Part shown: positions 31,965-41,708 of the stretch, in pieces
Layout of the letters: every line of letters begins with the position of its first letter
Position numbering within the stretch: the stretch's first letter is position 1
Source of the DNA: a bacterium
GTDB taxonomy: Bacteria; Auribacterota; JABMQX01
NCBI GenBank assembly: GCA_030691545.1
Contig: JAUYEE010000234.1
Coordinates: forward strand, 1 to 47,892
Direction: 5' to 3'
DNA: 47,892 nt
Program-made: the position numbers and the translations under genes
Notes under the pieces: generated by a model
What the model was told of the DNA's origin: nothing
Seen by the model: only the letters and a program-made list of their open reading frames with translations
Database searches by the model: none

Positions 31965-32988
31965 GATTGATCTTCTCGATAGCGCTCCTCAGGTGGCCGG
32001 GAGAGAGGTGGGCATAGATCATCGTGGTGGTAATGCTTGAGTGACCAAGAAGCTTCTGAACAGTTGGAAGGTCCACGCCCGCCATGACAAGGTGGGAGGC
32101 AAAGGTGTGGCGGAGCATGTGGATCGTGATGTGTTCGATCCCAGCCCTTTTGGCTGCTCTCTTCAATTCTCTGAGTATATTGTTATGGCGGGGCTCACCG
32201 TTGGTTGTGCCGAAAACGTATGAACCATTCGCCTTTCTCTTCTGTTCCTTCAGAATCGCCATCAGATCATCCTTGATGGGGATGAAGCGTTCCTTCTGGC
32301 CTTTGGGATGGTATCGCTTCTTCTCCTTGTTGATGATTCGGATCTGTTTGTTTTGCCAGTCGATATCGGACCATTCCAGATTCACCAGCTCCTCCCGACG
32401 CATGCCGGTGTTAAGGTACGTATAGAAGATCGGTCGGTAAGTCGGAGAAGAATTCTCCAGCAGCGCAGAGACCTGCTCCTTTGTTAAAAACTGGATCGGT
32501 TTCCAGGATGGCCCCTTGATCTTCTTCACCGAGGCAATGGGATTTGTTGGCATGAGATCAAGCTGCACTGCCCGATTCAGCATGGTTTTGACGGCGCCGA
32601 CCTCAATGTTGACAGTGCGAGCTGAAACCTCCTTTAGCCTGTGTGTTTTGTAGTCTTCAATCAGAAGGGGTGTGATTTCCGAGACCTTTTTGATACCTGT
32701 TTTATTGATGAAGGTTCGGAGCGCATGCCCTTCCCTCTCCAGTGTGCGAGAAGCGTTATTGCTGGAGGAAACTTGAAGGCTCCTTTCCATCAAACCGGAC
32801 AGGCTGATTTCCGTGGGCTTGCTTTCTCCTGGAATCCCGTGACCGAGGAGCATTTTTGCCCGCAGTTCAGTGGCGAACTTTTCGGCATAGCCCTTGGTCA
32901 CTTTCCCGATGCGCACGCGGGTACGTCGTCGCCGTACTGTGAAGTCGGTCCAATATGCTTCGCCTCGCTTGCGAACAAAAGAGCCCAT
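31957..32988 (-). CDS. Tyrosine recombinase (phage-type integrase)
   Basis: The 343-residue protein has an N-terminal basic arm-binding part (MGSFVRKRGEAYW, RRRRTRVRIG), a SAM-like core-binding domain (about 60-155), and a catalytic domain with Arg 197 (NTGMRREEL), His 290-x-x-Arg 293 (HMLRHTF), His 316 (LGHSSITTTMIYAH) and the nucleophile Tyr 325. All active-site residues are present. AAGGA precedes the start. It lies between the accessory block and tRNA-His and is the best candidate for the enzyme that integrated the block. The gene points away from the tRNA. Confidence 0.9.
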   Translation of the reverse strand: MGSFVRKRGEAYWTDFTVRRRRTRVRIGKVTKGYAEKFATELRAKMLLGHGIPGESKPTEISLSGLMERSLQVSSSNNASRTLEREGHALRTFINKTGIKKVSEITPLLIEDYKTHRLKEVSARTVNIEVGAVKTMLNRAVQLDLMPTNPIASVKKIKGPSWKPIQFLTKEQVSALLENSSPTYRPIFYTYLNTGMRREELVNLEWSDIDWQNKQIRIINKEKKRYHPKGQKERFIPIKDDLMAILKEQKRKANGSYVFGTTNGEPRHNNILRELKRAAKRAGIEHITIHMLRHTFASHLVMAGVDLPTVQKLLGHSSITTTMIYAHLSPGHLRSAIEKINLS

Positions 32989-33074
32989 GACGAAGTCCTT
33001 GCTGAAATGGTGGATCGCGTGTTACACTAACGAATGGTTGATACCTCAGGACACAATGGGATGTCAAGAAAAAT

Positions 33075-33092
33075 TGTCACAATGTGTCACAA
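33075..33092. repeat. Direct repeat TGTCACAA next to integrase
   Basis: TGTCACAA occurs at 33075-33082 and again at 33085-33092, one helical turn apart, between the integrase start and tRNA-His. This could be an arm-type site for the integrase or an operator. Evidence is the repeat and location only. Confidence 0.3.
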
Positions 33093-33166
33093 GAGTGGGG
33101 ACCGGCAGCAGAAGCAAGAACGGCTTATTGGCTTAATATCAGCTCTTGCAAGTACTTAGATATGGC

Positions 33167-33244
33167 GGTGAGTGTAGCTCAGTTGGTTAGAGCACTGGAC
33201 TGTGGCTCCAGTGGTCGTGGGTTCGAATCCCATCACTCACCCCA
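33167..33244 (+). tRNA. tRNA-His (GTG anticodon)
   Basis: The cloverleaf is complete: acceptor GTGAGTG/CACTCAC with G-1 at 33167 opposite discriminator C at 33241, D-arm with AGCTCAGTTGGTTAGAGC, anticodon arm CTGGA/TCCAG with loop CTGTGGC, T-arm GTGGG-TTCGAAT-CCCAT, and encoded CCA at 33242-33244. G-1:C73 is diagnostic for bacterial tRNA-His. No intron. A T-rich run follows the gene. The integrase lies on its 5' side. Confidence 0.97.
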
Positions 33245-33437
33245 TTTTTCTTCTTGCCGCAGAACCTCTGCGCGTCACTTCTCCCGCCTGGTTTGACAAT
33301 CGGAGAATGCCCCGTCCCTGGATATCAGTCTTCCGAAGCACAACCCTTCAACGGCAGGCTTCCTCACGTCACATTCGCGCGCACGGCCGAGCTTTCATCC
33401 TTTCAAAAAAAGGCCGCGACCGACACAGCGGAAGCCG

Positions 33438-35537
33438 TTACTCGGGGATAGATAATGGATAGGCTGGCGGCAGCTCTCGCGGCGGTTTCTCTCTCGCGGG
33501 CCAGGAAAGGCGATCCATCTTTGTCATGTCGAACGGCCCGAAGCCGACCTTCGTTGCTGGCGAGGCGGCCTTCAGCCGAAAATCTCCTTTCTCTGGGTCG
33601 ACGAAGAGAGGGTCGGCGATGAGCGAATGCCGGTCCTGACCCTTTTTCTGCCACTCCTCAAAGGTCATATCGGCAAAACGGATGGTTTGCCCGCTCGCAT
33701 TCCAGTAAAGGTTGTAGTCCAAAGCGTATTTATCTCCGGACCAGTTACTTCCAAGAAGCGGACCCTCTTTCCAATAGACGATGTTGTGCTCGAAGGTGAA
33801 GGAAAGGTGTTCCTCCGCTCGGCTTCGGATGACCTGCCCGGTCCGCGCGAAGGCGAAGATGTTGTTCACGACGTAATTCTCTTTGCCGTAGTGCTGGTGA
33901 AAACCCCCGGTCTTGGTGCGATAAACAAGGTTGTTTTCGATGAGAATATGTGTGGACCCTTCGTCCGGGTAAACCCCCCAGCCGCCGTAGTCAAACGATT
34001 CAACATCGTGAATGTGGTTGGAGCGGAGCACTGTGCCGGGAGAGACGCCGAGGGTGTAGATGCCGCCCATGTCGCTGAGGACTCCCTGGCCAATGCGGTG
34101 GATGTGGTTGTATTCGATCAGGTTGTGGTGGGCGAGGCTGCGATCATATCCCCATCGCCATCCGACGGAGACGCCCGTGTAATAGAAATCATAGATGTCG
34201 TTGTTCGCGACGCGGTTGTAGGGTGAATGCCCGATCCACACGCCGACCGCTGCCGGATGGACACGTCCTCCGTGGCCAATGTAGTTGTTGCAGACGAGGT
34301 TATAGCAGGCGTGGGACTCCTCGTCCTGCTGCATTCGCATCTCGCCAATCTTGACGCCGCCGGCTCCCAGGTCGGTCAATTCACAGCTCTCGACGGTGTT
34401 ATGACGGCAGCCTGCCGCCCACTCCACGGCATACATTCCGACCTGAGTGATGGTGCATTCCTCAAGCGTGCAGTAGCGTGCTCCTTCTGCGACAATCGCC
34501 CCTGGCAGGACCGATTCCGCTTGCGGCGTGGAGTATCCCTCGGCGGGAACGTTCCAGTTGGTGTGTGAAAAGGTCAGCCCACGAAAACCGAGGTGTTGCA
34601 CCCAGCGGCGTTCGGCCATATTGCCTTGAAGGCGAACCAGGATGTCAAGACGCGGAGCAATGACGGCGGCTGTGGTCAAGTCCTCGCCCGGCAGCGGAAT
34701 GTACGTCAGGATGCCCGTTTTGCGATCGAGGTACCATTCCTCGGGCTGGCTCAAGGCGTCGGGCACGTTCTCTACAAGGTAACGGTTCCCTTTCGGCAAG
34801 GACGCCCACGAGGACGTGCTGCGGGTTGAGCCGGTGAATGCGACAATTCGCTTTTCTTCGTCAATGGAGGCGATGCGCATCCGCGACATGGTCCAGGAGT
34901 GGAAGCAAAGAACCTCAACATCCTCCAGATTTTTCCATTCCTTCCGGATGTCGCCCGCCTTGAACTGAAAACGGTCGAACCCTTTGTCTTTGGCTTGCGG
35001 CGTCGGTGGGATGGTCTCTTCGATGTAATAGTAACCGTCTTTTGGAAGGCGAGGGCGGTATCGCCGCTCGCCGTTCACAAACAACTGTGAGAAGAGCCAT
35101 TCTCCGCGCTCCACCTCCGGGATGTGCAGCACCCAGCGGTTCTGCGCATCGCGCTCCCAGCCCTTCAAGAGGACGCCACCGCTGATCACAGGGTTTTCGC
35201 CGGGATAAGCCTGGTAGGAAACCGGGGCGTGGAGTGATCCCGAGTCCTCAGGGGTGAAGGTCAGTGTATCTTTCAGAAAATAGGTTCCCCCGCGCACCAT
35301 TACCGTTATCGGCAGATGGCGCTCCGGCTGGGTGCCCTTGAGCTCGCGCACGGCTTGTTGGGCTCGAGGGAAAGTCGCAAAAGGCCCGTCGGTGCCCTCG
35401 GCGTTCGGCGCCGCGAGTTTCCCGGTCCAACTGTCGTTCCCGTTCACCGACACGAAGAAATCCGCTTGTGGCAGAGCGGCGATCGCTTCTGCGAATGCCA
35501 GTTGACAAATCAAGCACACGAAGAATGCCATTCGCAC
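33438..35537 (-). CDS. Secreted right-handed parallel beta-helix protein
   Basis: The protein of about 699 residues starts at GTG 35537, 9 bases after AGGAGGG; ATG 35531 is nearly equivalent. A signal peptide [18 protein letters not shown] is followed by [19 protein letters not shown], the opening of many DUF1565/beta-helix enzymes, and by a central domain with repeated short strands ending in N ([38 protein letters not shown]), as in pectate-lyase-like folds. The function could be polysaccharide binding or cleavage outside the cell. It is one of a minus-strand group of four genes in carbohydrate-related context. Confidence 0.8.
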   Translation of the reverse strand: MRMAFFVCLICQLAFAEAIAALPQADFFVSVNGNDSWTGKLAAPNAEGTDGPFATFPRAQQAVRELKGTQPERHLPITVMVRGGTYFLKDTLTFTPEDSGSLHAPVSYQAYPGENPVISGGVLLKGWERDAQNRWVLHIPEVERGEWLFSQLFVNGERRYRPRLPKDGYYYIEETIPPTPQAKDKGFDRFQFKAGDIRKEWKNLEDVEVLCFHSWTMSRMRIASIDEEKRIVAFTGSTRSTSSWASLPKGNRYLVENVPDALSQPEEWYLDRKTGILTYIPLPGEDLTTAAVIAPRLDILVRLQGNMAERRWVQHLGFRGLTFSHTNWNVPAEGYSTPQAESVLPGAIVAEGARYCTLEECTITQVGMYAVEWAAGCRHNTVESCELTDLGAGGVKIGEMRMQQDEESHACYNLVCNNYIGHGGRVHPAAVGVWIGHSPYNRVANNDIYDFYYTGVSVGWRWGYDRSLAHHNLIEYNHIHRIGQGVLSDMGGIYTLGVSPGTVLRSNHIHDVESFDYGGWGVYPDEGSTHILIENNLVYRTKTGGFHQHYGKENYVVNNIFAFARTGQVIRSRAEEHLSFTFEHNIVYWKEGPLLGSNWSGDKYALDYNLYWNASGQTIRFADMTFEEWQKKGQDRHSLIADPLFVDPEKGDFRLKAASPATKVGFGPFDMTKMDRLSWPAREKPPRELPPAYPLSIPE

Positions 35538-35660
35538 GGTCTGTGTCCCTCCTATTTTTCCTGTTGCAGTCCTTGCCCTTTGTGAGGGGTTATCCGTCCA
35601 ACCCATTTAAGTACAGGATGACGGCGCCGGAAGCAAGAAGAATGGGCGACGCTGGTGAAT

Positions 35661-37442
35661 CTACCTTTGCTGTTTTCGGGCCGAGATTGCCGAAAGGAGC
35701 GCTTTGGCAGCTTCTTGAGGCCCGCTGGTTTCGTATCCGGGGATGCCGAGCCTCGTTCGCAGTTGCCCGACAAACACACCGGTATTGTACGCGGCGTGAA
35801 ACACTTTTGCCGCGAGCTCTTCGTGAAGCTCGCGGTACTGCGGAGGACCGAAGATGTTGGCAAAGTAACTGTGGACCAACCCGATGGACGTGGTCGTCCC
35901 CCTGGCGAGGGCGGCGCCCTGGCGGAACACGCCGAGGGCGTATTCAGGGTCTAAGATTTGTTCCAGGGCGGGCTGGTTCTCGTCCACTCCTTCGCAGTTG
36001 TTCGCGTACAACAGGAAGTCAACGGGATACCCCCGCAATACTTCTTTTAGAGTGGTGACCGGGAGAACAACACGGGCATTCACCTTTTGTGGACTCATAA
36101 TGATTGCCCGGTCAATCTGGTCGAATGCGTATCCCTGCTGGAGGTCATCCAGGCGGATGAAGGCGCCGATCTCCGTCCCGTACCCGACGAGGCGGCCATC
36201 CTCTTTCACCTCAAGAGACCCCATGTCATCCGCAATGATGCGAAGCTCCCGAATGTGCTCCCGACCCAGCACACGAAATGCTTCCAGGGACTCAGACTTG
36301 CCCGTGGCGGTGTCCCCGATAATGAGCACGCTCGCGGAAGAGCCGTCCTTCAGAGAGATGTGCACCATGGCCCCGTGGTAGGGCATATACCCCCGCTTCA
36401 TCATCACGATGTTGTGCAGCGTGAGAGTCATTTTCTTCAGGTAGCCGAAGTAGCCAAACCGGTCTTCGCCCGGAACCGCCGCGACTAACAGGTGGTTCTT
36501 TTCGTCGTCGTAGAAGACCGTGGGAAGACTGCCAAAGTGCGCGAGAGACTCGGGCGGCACGCCGTATAAGTAAATAGCGTGGGGCCCCGCAGCAATTTGT
36601 TCGTCAGTCGCCGTCTCGAAAAGGTTCGCGAGGGAGCAACCCAGCCCGATGAACCTCTGATGGAAGTAAATGAAGATGACGAGGGGTCCAACGTTAGCCG
36701 GGTAACACAGCCACTTGTCCTTGTCGAGCGCCAATCCCGCGAGGGGATTTGACCCCGCTTTCTGAAACTGCCCCGTCCGCTTATTCATCGGCGGGTCAAG
36801 AACCATTGGTGGGGCAATCCAGACGTGTCGTATAAACGGCACACCGCCGAGAGAATCAGCGTAATCGCGCGGAATGCGAGCTTTCACGGGGACCGCGATC
36901 AGCGCCACGTTGCATCCCGCGGAGACCTGCCGATACACACGCGGGTGGTCGCCAGTGATGTTCTCGCAAATATCCCGGTAGGCGCCCCGCACCAAATGCG
37001 TGACCGCCTCGATAGTCGCATTGAAGGAGCGGTACGGCCGCCGGTCGAAACTGCTCGGACCGGGTTGCGAGTGCAGCACCATGTAGCGGTTGAACGTCCG
37101 CCAGTAATCGTAAAGGGCTTCGACGAAATCATGGAGCGTTCCGCGATGGTGCGCCTGCACGAGGTTCTGCGCGTTGGAAACGAGTGTCACCGCCTTTTCG
37201 ATAGGATGTTTGGCAAGAGCGCGGAGCAGTTCGACTACCGCGTTCCAACCTTTGTCCTGAGTGTAAAGCGGGAGCACCGGTTCAAGAAGGGGGGAGTCGT
37301 GCTCCCGCAGAACCTCGCAGAAGCGGCTGACGACTTGCTCGAACACATCGCTCTGGAGAAGCTCCTGAATGCTGGCGCAGACCTCCCCTTCTATATGAAG
37401 TATCAGTTGCCGGCCTTCCTTCTCAAACCGCTTTACTGCCAT
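35661..37442 (-). CDS. PEPCK-like P-loop protein, 593 residues
   Basis: The C-terminal half resembles ATP-dependent phosphoenolpyruvate carboxykinase: IIGDTATGKS near 374-383 (kinase-1a-like), IIADDMGSL (kinase-2-like, metal Asp pair), and arginine-containing strands and loops after it. The N-terminal 300 residues are unlike known PEPCKs, and the length exceeds the usual 530-540. AGGAGG and AAGGA precede the start. It may be a divergent gluconeogenic enzyme or a protein kinase of the HPr-kinase/PEPCK fold. No signal peptide. It lies between secreted glycan-related genes, which does not settle its role. Confidence 0.65.
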   Translation of the reverse strand: MAVKRFEKEGRQLILHIEGEVCASIQELLQSDVFEQVVSRFCEVLREHDSPLLEPVLPLYTQDKGWNAVVELLRALAKHPIEKAVTLVSNAQNLVQAHHRGTLHDFVEALYDYWRTFNRYMVLHSQPGPSSFDRRPYRSFNATIEAVTHLVRGAYRDICENITGDHPRVYRQVSAGCNVALIAVPVKARIPRDYADSLGGVPFIRHVWIAPPMVLDPPMNKRTGQFQKAGSNPLAGLALDKDKWLCYPANVGPLVIFIYFHQRFIGLGCSLANLFETATDEQIAAGPHAIYLYGVPPESLAHFGSLPTVFYDDEKNHLLVAAVPGEDRFGYFGYLKKMTLTLHNIVMMKRGYMPYHGAMVHISLKDGSSASVLIIGDTATGKSESLEAFRVLGREHIRELRIIADDMGSLEVKEDGRLVGYGTEIGAFIRLDDLQQGYAFDQIDRAIIMSPQKVNARVVLPVTTLKEVLRGYPVDFLLYANNCEGVDENQPALEQILDPEYALGVFRQGAALARGTTTSIGLVHSYFANIFGPPQYRELHEELAAKVFHAAYNTGVFVGQLRTRLGIPGYETSGPQEAAKALLSAISARKQQR

Positions 37443-37755
37443 TGTCCTTGATTTCCTCCTGTCCTGAGCCTGACCGCGAACCGCTACAAGAAAAAGGGCC
37501 GATCATCACCCTGTCCGGTGACAGTTCGGCCATCCGCTCCGAAACAACCGCCCCTTCTCGAAAAACCTGCACGAATTTATCTGTCTCTGCCTGTAAATGA
37601 ACCGGGTTTTCGGTTTGCCTCTCCTGTCGGTGAGAGCCTCATCATCTGCCGGATTGGTAGCCCCGCGCAGCTATTCCATCGCACCGTAAACATGCTACCA
37701 GAGTGCGTGGTGTTGTCAAGGAAGCCCTTCCGAGGGGTCTCGCCCCTCAGCCATG
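37443..37755. other. Intergenic region, no gene seen
   Basis: 313 bases between two minus-strand genes. It contains the ribosome site of the PEPCK-like gene at its left end and a weak AACC/GGTT hairpin near 37600. A promoter for the PEPCK-like gene may lie here; none is obvious. Confidence 0.5.
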
Positions 37756-40071
37756 TCACCGGGGTTCCATGATGACGAGGTCTTTCGCCCTTCCTTCCGG
37801 CGTGACTCGAAGGTGCTCGACGTTTCCGTTGAGGTACGCACCTTCGACGATGGTTTTGAGCGGGGCATGGAGCTTGAACTCCACATCCCAATCCTTTGGC
37901 CATGCGGGGAAAAGGAAAATATTCTCACCCGCGGCTTGAAGGAGCATCGCCTGGACGACCTTCAGGAGCACTCCCCCGTGGTCCTGGTCCGGCACCCAGT
38001 CGTAGTTCGGCCCCCAGAACGCAGGGAAACGCGAGTTGGGGTCCTTGTTCCGAGCGCGGCCCGCGACATATCCTTTTGCCTGTTCGGCCAGACCCAGGTA
38101 GGCCATGAAGATGTCATCCTGTCTCCAGCCGGAATTCCCTTTGTCCCAGCGGTGTTTCAAAGCCTCCCTCGCAAGCTCAGTTCTCGGCTGCCCTACTGCG
38201 AAGAGGCGGAAGGGAAACACCGCATACAGTTCCGGGTTTTCAATGTTTCGCTTGGTGTCGAACTTTTCCGCTGGGGCGAGCATTCTCACACCGTCAACCT
38301 CTCGCGTGGGCGGGTCCGGTAGCTTGTTGTTCAACGCTTGCCAGAAGCCCCGCTGTTCCAGAGCGGTCAATTCCTCCGCAAGGGTCAGAAGTCGCTGTGT
38401 AACCGCATGAAGACCCGCCAACTCGGGCATCGGGTTCGTGCAGTCCCACCACGTCTCGAGCGCTTGCGCCGGATGCATCACGAGCTTCCCTCGGTCGTCA
38501 GTTTTGTAGTGACGGTCGAAGAAGGTCAGGACCTCGTGTGCCGTCGGCAGCAGCCTGTCTCGAAGGAATGATCTGTCGAGGGTGTGCTCGTAGTAATCGA
38601 GCATCATCCAAGTCAATTCCAGCCCGGAGACCCATTCCCACTTGTGCCAGCCGCTTTCCTGGAGCTTGTCGTCTCCTCGTTCCTCGAAAGGCGTCCAGCC
38701 ATAGGTCTCGCTGAAAATCGCTCCCCAGAAATACACACACTCCGGAATGAAAGCGCCGTCATGGTTGCAGTAACGTTTCGTCCTGACTCTCGAGACGTCC
38801 ATGACTTCTTCCGTGTACATGCGAAACAGCGAGTGCATCAGGTCAAAGTCGCCGGAGGCACACATGCTCATGTAGGGCAGCCGAGTATTCTGCCACCAGT
38901 AACCGGGGCCCCAGCGGCGATAATCGGCGTCGCCGGGAGCGCCGGGGAACGGAACCGTGAAGATGGAGCCGTTGAACTTGATGGGATAATGCCCCCGCCC
39001 GGCGCAGGCGTTGATGAAGCGCTGAAGGTGGTAGGCTTGAGAAACGACGAAAGCGCCGCTTGCCGATGTGACCATGTCCCGGGGACTCGCCGTGCTCTCG
39101 CGAATGCGAATGTAGCTTCGATTCCAGAATTCAGCCCACCATTCTTCATGTGCTCGGCGGCGTTGCTCGAAAGGCTTCTGCTCGATCTCCGCGATCAGCG
39201 TTTCCATGTTCTCCAGCCATGCCTCAGGCGTAGCCGGATGGCGGGTCAGCACGTGGATGTTGAAACGGTGCGAGGTTCCTTTCTCTGTCTGAAGGGTAAG
39301 GTCATTAACCCTCTTGCCTGCTTGCGATGTAACGACGGCTCCGAATGTCCGGTGGAGTAGGGGGTCCGCCGCGAGACAATCGGACAAACCCTGAATCCGC
39401 ATCGTCAGCTCTGGGCCGACGGATTTGACGTTGCGGTGATACCAGCCGATGCGACCCGGTTGGCCCTTGAGGATGACGTCCGGCTCCACAATGGTCGGCG
39501 CATGTTTCTGGTCGGGCTTCGAGCGGTCCAGGTGTATGTCGCTGACCTCAAGGGATGGCAGCTCGTAGCGTTGCGTCCGCCACAACTCGATCTTTGCCGT
39601 CGCGGTGACCTCAACGTTGCTTTCAGCGGTTACGTGAATGACCGGATGATTTGCGTCCACCCAGATGCATTCGAGGACCTTTCGGTCACCTGCCTTGGAC
39701 GCCACGTCAACGATAGTCTCGGCGGATCTGAGATTCAAAGTCTGTCGGAACGCGGCGCCCTCGGCGAGCGGGTTCGGAGAAAGGGAAATCCTGACTCTGC
39801 CGACTTTGAGGAGACGGGCGTTATCACCCCAGCTATCCGTCTTACCGATGTAGAAAACGAGGTCGCCATTCTCCTCCACCCAAGCATTCAGCCCGATGTC
39901 GCCATTGCCCAGAGGCATCGAGCCGGAGAAGTCCTTGCTCGGCGTTTCCCAGACGACGTTGTACTGATCGAGAGAACCAAACGCGACATTGGAGTTCATT
40001 TCAGCGCCAACAATCATGGTTAAGCTGACGATCAGCCATACAGACACGAGGAATGTTTGGTTTCTTATCAT
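37756..40071 (-). CDS. Secreted DUF5703/GH95-like six-hairpin glycosidase
   Basis: The 771-residue protein has a signal peptide (MIRNQTFLVSVWLIVSLTMI, cleavage near residue 23). The N-terminal beta domain includes VVWETPSKDFSGSMPLGNGD, a hallmark of DUF5703/GH95-type proteins (compare alpha-L-fucosidases). The C-terminal (alpha/alpha)6 barrel has Trp-rich segments (RWGPGYWWQNTRLPY, EWVSGLELTWMMLDYYE) and TWWDCTNPMPELAGLHAVT. It probably removes terminal sugars from plant or algal glycans. GGAG lies 6 bases before the ATG. It is followed by the PEPCK-like and beta-helix genes on the same strand. Confidence 0.8.
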   Translation of the reverse strand: MIRNQTFLVSVWLIVSLTMIVGAEMNSNVAFGSLDQYNVVWETPSKDFSGSMPLGNGDIGLNAWVEENGDLVFYIGKTDSWGDNARLLKVGRVRISLSPNPLAEGAAFRQTLNLRSAETIVDVASKAGDRKVLECIWVDANHPVIHVTAESNVEVTATAKIELWRTQRYELPSLEVSDIHLDRSKPDQKHAPTIVEPDVILKGQPGRIGWYHRNVKSVGPELTMRIQGLSDCLAADPLLHRTFGAVVTSQAGKRVNDLTLQTEKGTSHRFNIHVLTRHPATPEAWLENMETLIAEIEQKPFEQRRRAHEEWWAEFWNRSYIRIRESTASPRDMVTSASGAFVVSQAYHLQRFINACAGRGHYPIKFNGSIFTVPFPGAPGDADYRRWGPGYWWQNTRLPYMSMCASGDFDLMHSLFRMYTEEVMDVSRVRTKRYCNHDGAFIPECVYFWGAIFSETYGWTPFEERGDDKLQESGWHKWEWVSGLELTWMMLDYYEHTLDRSFLRDRLLPTAHEVLTFFDRHYKTDDRGKLVMHPAQALETWWDCTNPMPELAGLHAVTQRLLTLAEELTALEQRGFWQALNNKLPDPPTREVDGVRMLAPAEKFDTKRNIENPELYAVFPFRLFAVGQPRTELAREALKHRWDKGNSGWRQDDIFMAYLGLAEQAKGYVAGRARNKDPNSRFPAFWGPNYDWVPDQDHGGVLLKVVQAMLLQAAGENIFLFPAWPKDWDVEFKLHAPLKTIVEGAYLNGNVEHLRVTPEGRAKDLVIMEPR

Positions 40072-40126
40072 GCGTGTCTCCGATGTGAGTACGATTTTTG
40101 TGGTGAAGCCGCGTCTGTTCCCGGGG

Positions 40127-41419
40127 TCACTTGCTTTGGAATCTTTGAAGTTGTCTTTCGTAGTACTTCAGGTGCGGCGGGTCGAGGGCGATAGCGTTCT
40201 CGATCTCGCGGATAGCTGCTTCACGATCCCCTTTTCGATAGTACAGTTCGGCGAGCGTGTCCAGGTAGGGTGGCGCCTTGGGAGCCAGCTCGAGGGCTTT
40301 TTTCGCCAACTCGATTCCCCTGTCGAGCTGCCTGTTATGGGTGGCGTAGTACCAGGCGAAGTTGTTGTAGTTCATCGGGTCGGTCGGGTTCTTCTCGATT
40401 TCTTCCGCGAAGGTGTTCTCGGCTTTCGTGTAGTGTTCCTCTGCCTGGTCGGGGTTGCCCAGAGCCTTCTGCACGTCGCCCAGTCCTCCGTATGCCAAAG
40501 CCGCGGCGCCCGCCGCCAGCCCTTGTCGGTACCATCTCTCCGCCTCGTCGTACTTTTTCAGGTTCACGTAGATCTCGCCAATCGCGTTGTAAGCGCTTCC
40601 TGGCTGGGGACTAAACTCGGCCGACCTCTTGTAGTGCTCGATAGCCTCCTCGTACTTCTCATGGACTTCTGCCTCTCGAGCTTTTTCCGCATGGACGCGC
40701 GCGGTCAGCATTGCGATATCTGTCCGCGAGACCACAATCTTTCGGGCGATTTCCCTGAGCTTCTCGCAGTGCCGCAGTGCTTCGTCATAGTTACCCAAGG
40801 CGCAGTGAATGTGGGCCATCGCGGCTTCGCTGTCCGCGCTGAGATGCGTCGGCTTCTCCGAGGAGATTGCCGCAACCTTTTCGTACGCCTCGAGACCCGC
40901 CTTTAGCCCAACCTTCCTGCTGAGATAGGAAGCAACGCTGAACCAATAAGCTTGGTCATCGCTCCGAATCTCCTTCGCCCTTTGTCGGAACTCGCCCGCT
41001 TTCGCCTGTTCACCAAGCTCCTCGAAAGCGAAGCTCGATATATAGAGCAGAATGGGCTCCTCAGCGAGGGTTTTGAGGGCTTCTTCGCACAGTTCCGACG
41101 CCTTCCCCGGCGACTTCTCCTCTCTCAGGAATCCCGCCGCCACGTCTGCCAGAAGCGTCCTGAGCTTCTCCGCGTCCTGCTCTTGAGAAGGGGGGATCAC
41201 CAGGGCGCGGCGGATCAGGTCGGCCGCCTTTTCGTAGTCTTTCTTCTGAACCAGCAGTTGCAGGACAAATGCGTATTGCGAAGCCCTGTCCCTCTCGAGG
41301 GCGGAGATCTCCTTCTGTGTCTGTTCCGCGACTTGTTCACAGAGTCCATCGGACGCCCAAGGTGCGAGCGCGAAGAGGAGTCCTATTGGGATAAGGAAAC
41401 GATAAGCCGATACACTCAC
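40127..41419 (-). CDS. Secreted or membrane-anchored TPR protein
   Basis: The 430-residue protein has an N-terminal hydrophobic segment (FLIPIGLLFALAPWASDG) as a signal peptide or anchor, then at least seven tetratricopeptide-like repeats across the rest (for example YEEAIEHYKRSAEFSPQPGS, KYDEAERWYRQGLAAGAAAL, IREIENAIALDPPHLKYYE). Repeats of this kind form helical scaffolds that hold other proteins. It starts the minus-strand group, 55 bases ahead of the glycosidase. Specific partner unknown. Confidence 0.85.
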   Translation of the reverse strand: MSVSAYRFLIPIGLLFALAPWASDGLCEQVAEQTQKEISALERDRASQYAFVLQLLVQKKDYEKAADLIRRALVIPPSQEQDAEKLRTLLADVAAGFLREEKSPGKASELCEEALKTLAEEPILLYISSFAFEELGEQAKAGEFRQRAKEIRSDDQAYWFSVASYLSRKVGLKAGLEAYEKVAAISSEKPTHLSADSEAAMAHIHCALGNYDEALRHCEKLREIARKIVVSRTDIAMLTARVHAEKAREAEVHEKYEEAIEHYKRSAEFSPQPGSAYNAIGEIYVNLKKYDEAERWYRQGLAAGAAALAYGGLGDVQKALGNPDQAEEHYTKAENTFAEEIEKNPTDPMNYNNFAWYYATHNRQLDRGIELAKKALELAPKAPPYLDTLAELYYRKGDREAAIREIENAIALDPPHLKYYERQLQRFQSK

Positions 41420-41526
41420 AGTTCACCCATCATGCTTCTTGAATTGACTCGACAGCTCACGTGAGGAAAATACAACCGTCCCCGGCGGCCTGCAAGGGAA
41501 ATCCATGTGCCACCGGGGAAGGTATT

Positions 41527-41602
41527 GTCGGCCGCGGAGGCTGGGCATGCCCAACCGTAGCGCAGCCGTCTCGCCTGCATCCTCCTTCTAAGGAACAATC
41601 CG
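41527..41602. repeat. Dispersed-repeat-like element with perfect palindrome
   Basis: The 12-bp palindrome TGGGCATGCCCA (41542-41553) is followed by CGTAGCGCAGCCGTCTCGCC, whose complement resembles the GCAGGCGAGACG...GCGCTACG intergenic repeats I recall from Verrucomicrobia and relatives. It lies in the divergent region between the TPR gene and the membrane protein gene. Copy number elsewhere cannot be seen from one window. Confidence 0.45.
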
Positions 41603-41708
41603 GCCGGTCCCGACGTCTTGACTCCGAAGCTGCTGAGAGTTACACTGACTTCATTTATGAGCGGCACCGACAAAGCCCTTAACCGAGTCGGTGCAATCGG
41701 AGGCTAGC

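Noticed and set aside
1..33100. Idea that the whole window is archaeal (Orc1/Cdc6, HerA fusions)
   Set aside because: Sigma-70 promoter, strong Shine-Dalgarno sites, bacterial dtd, PEPCK-like and DUF5703 genes, and tRNA-His with encoded CCA and C73 all indicate a bacterium.
33167..33244. tRNA-His 3' end as the classical integration site
   Set aside because: The integrase and accessory genes lie on the 5' side and I found no second copy of the tRNA 3' end in the window, so the standard arrangement is not supported.
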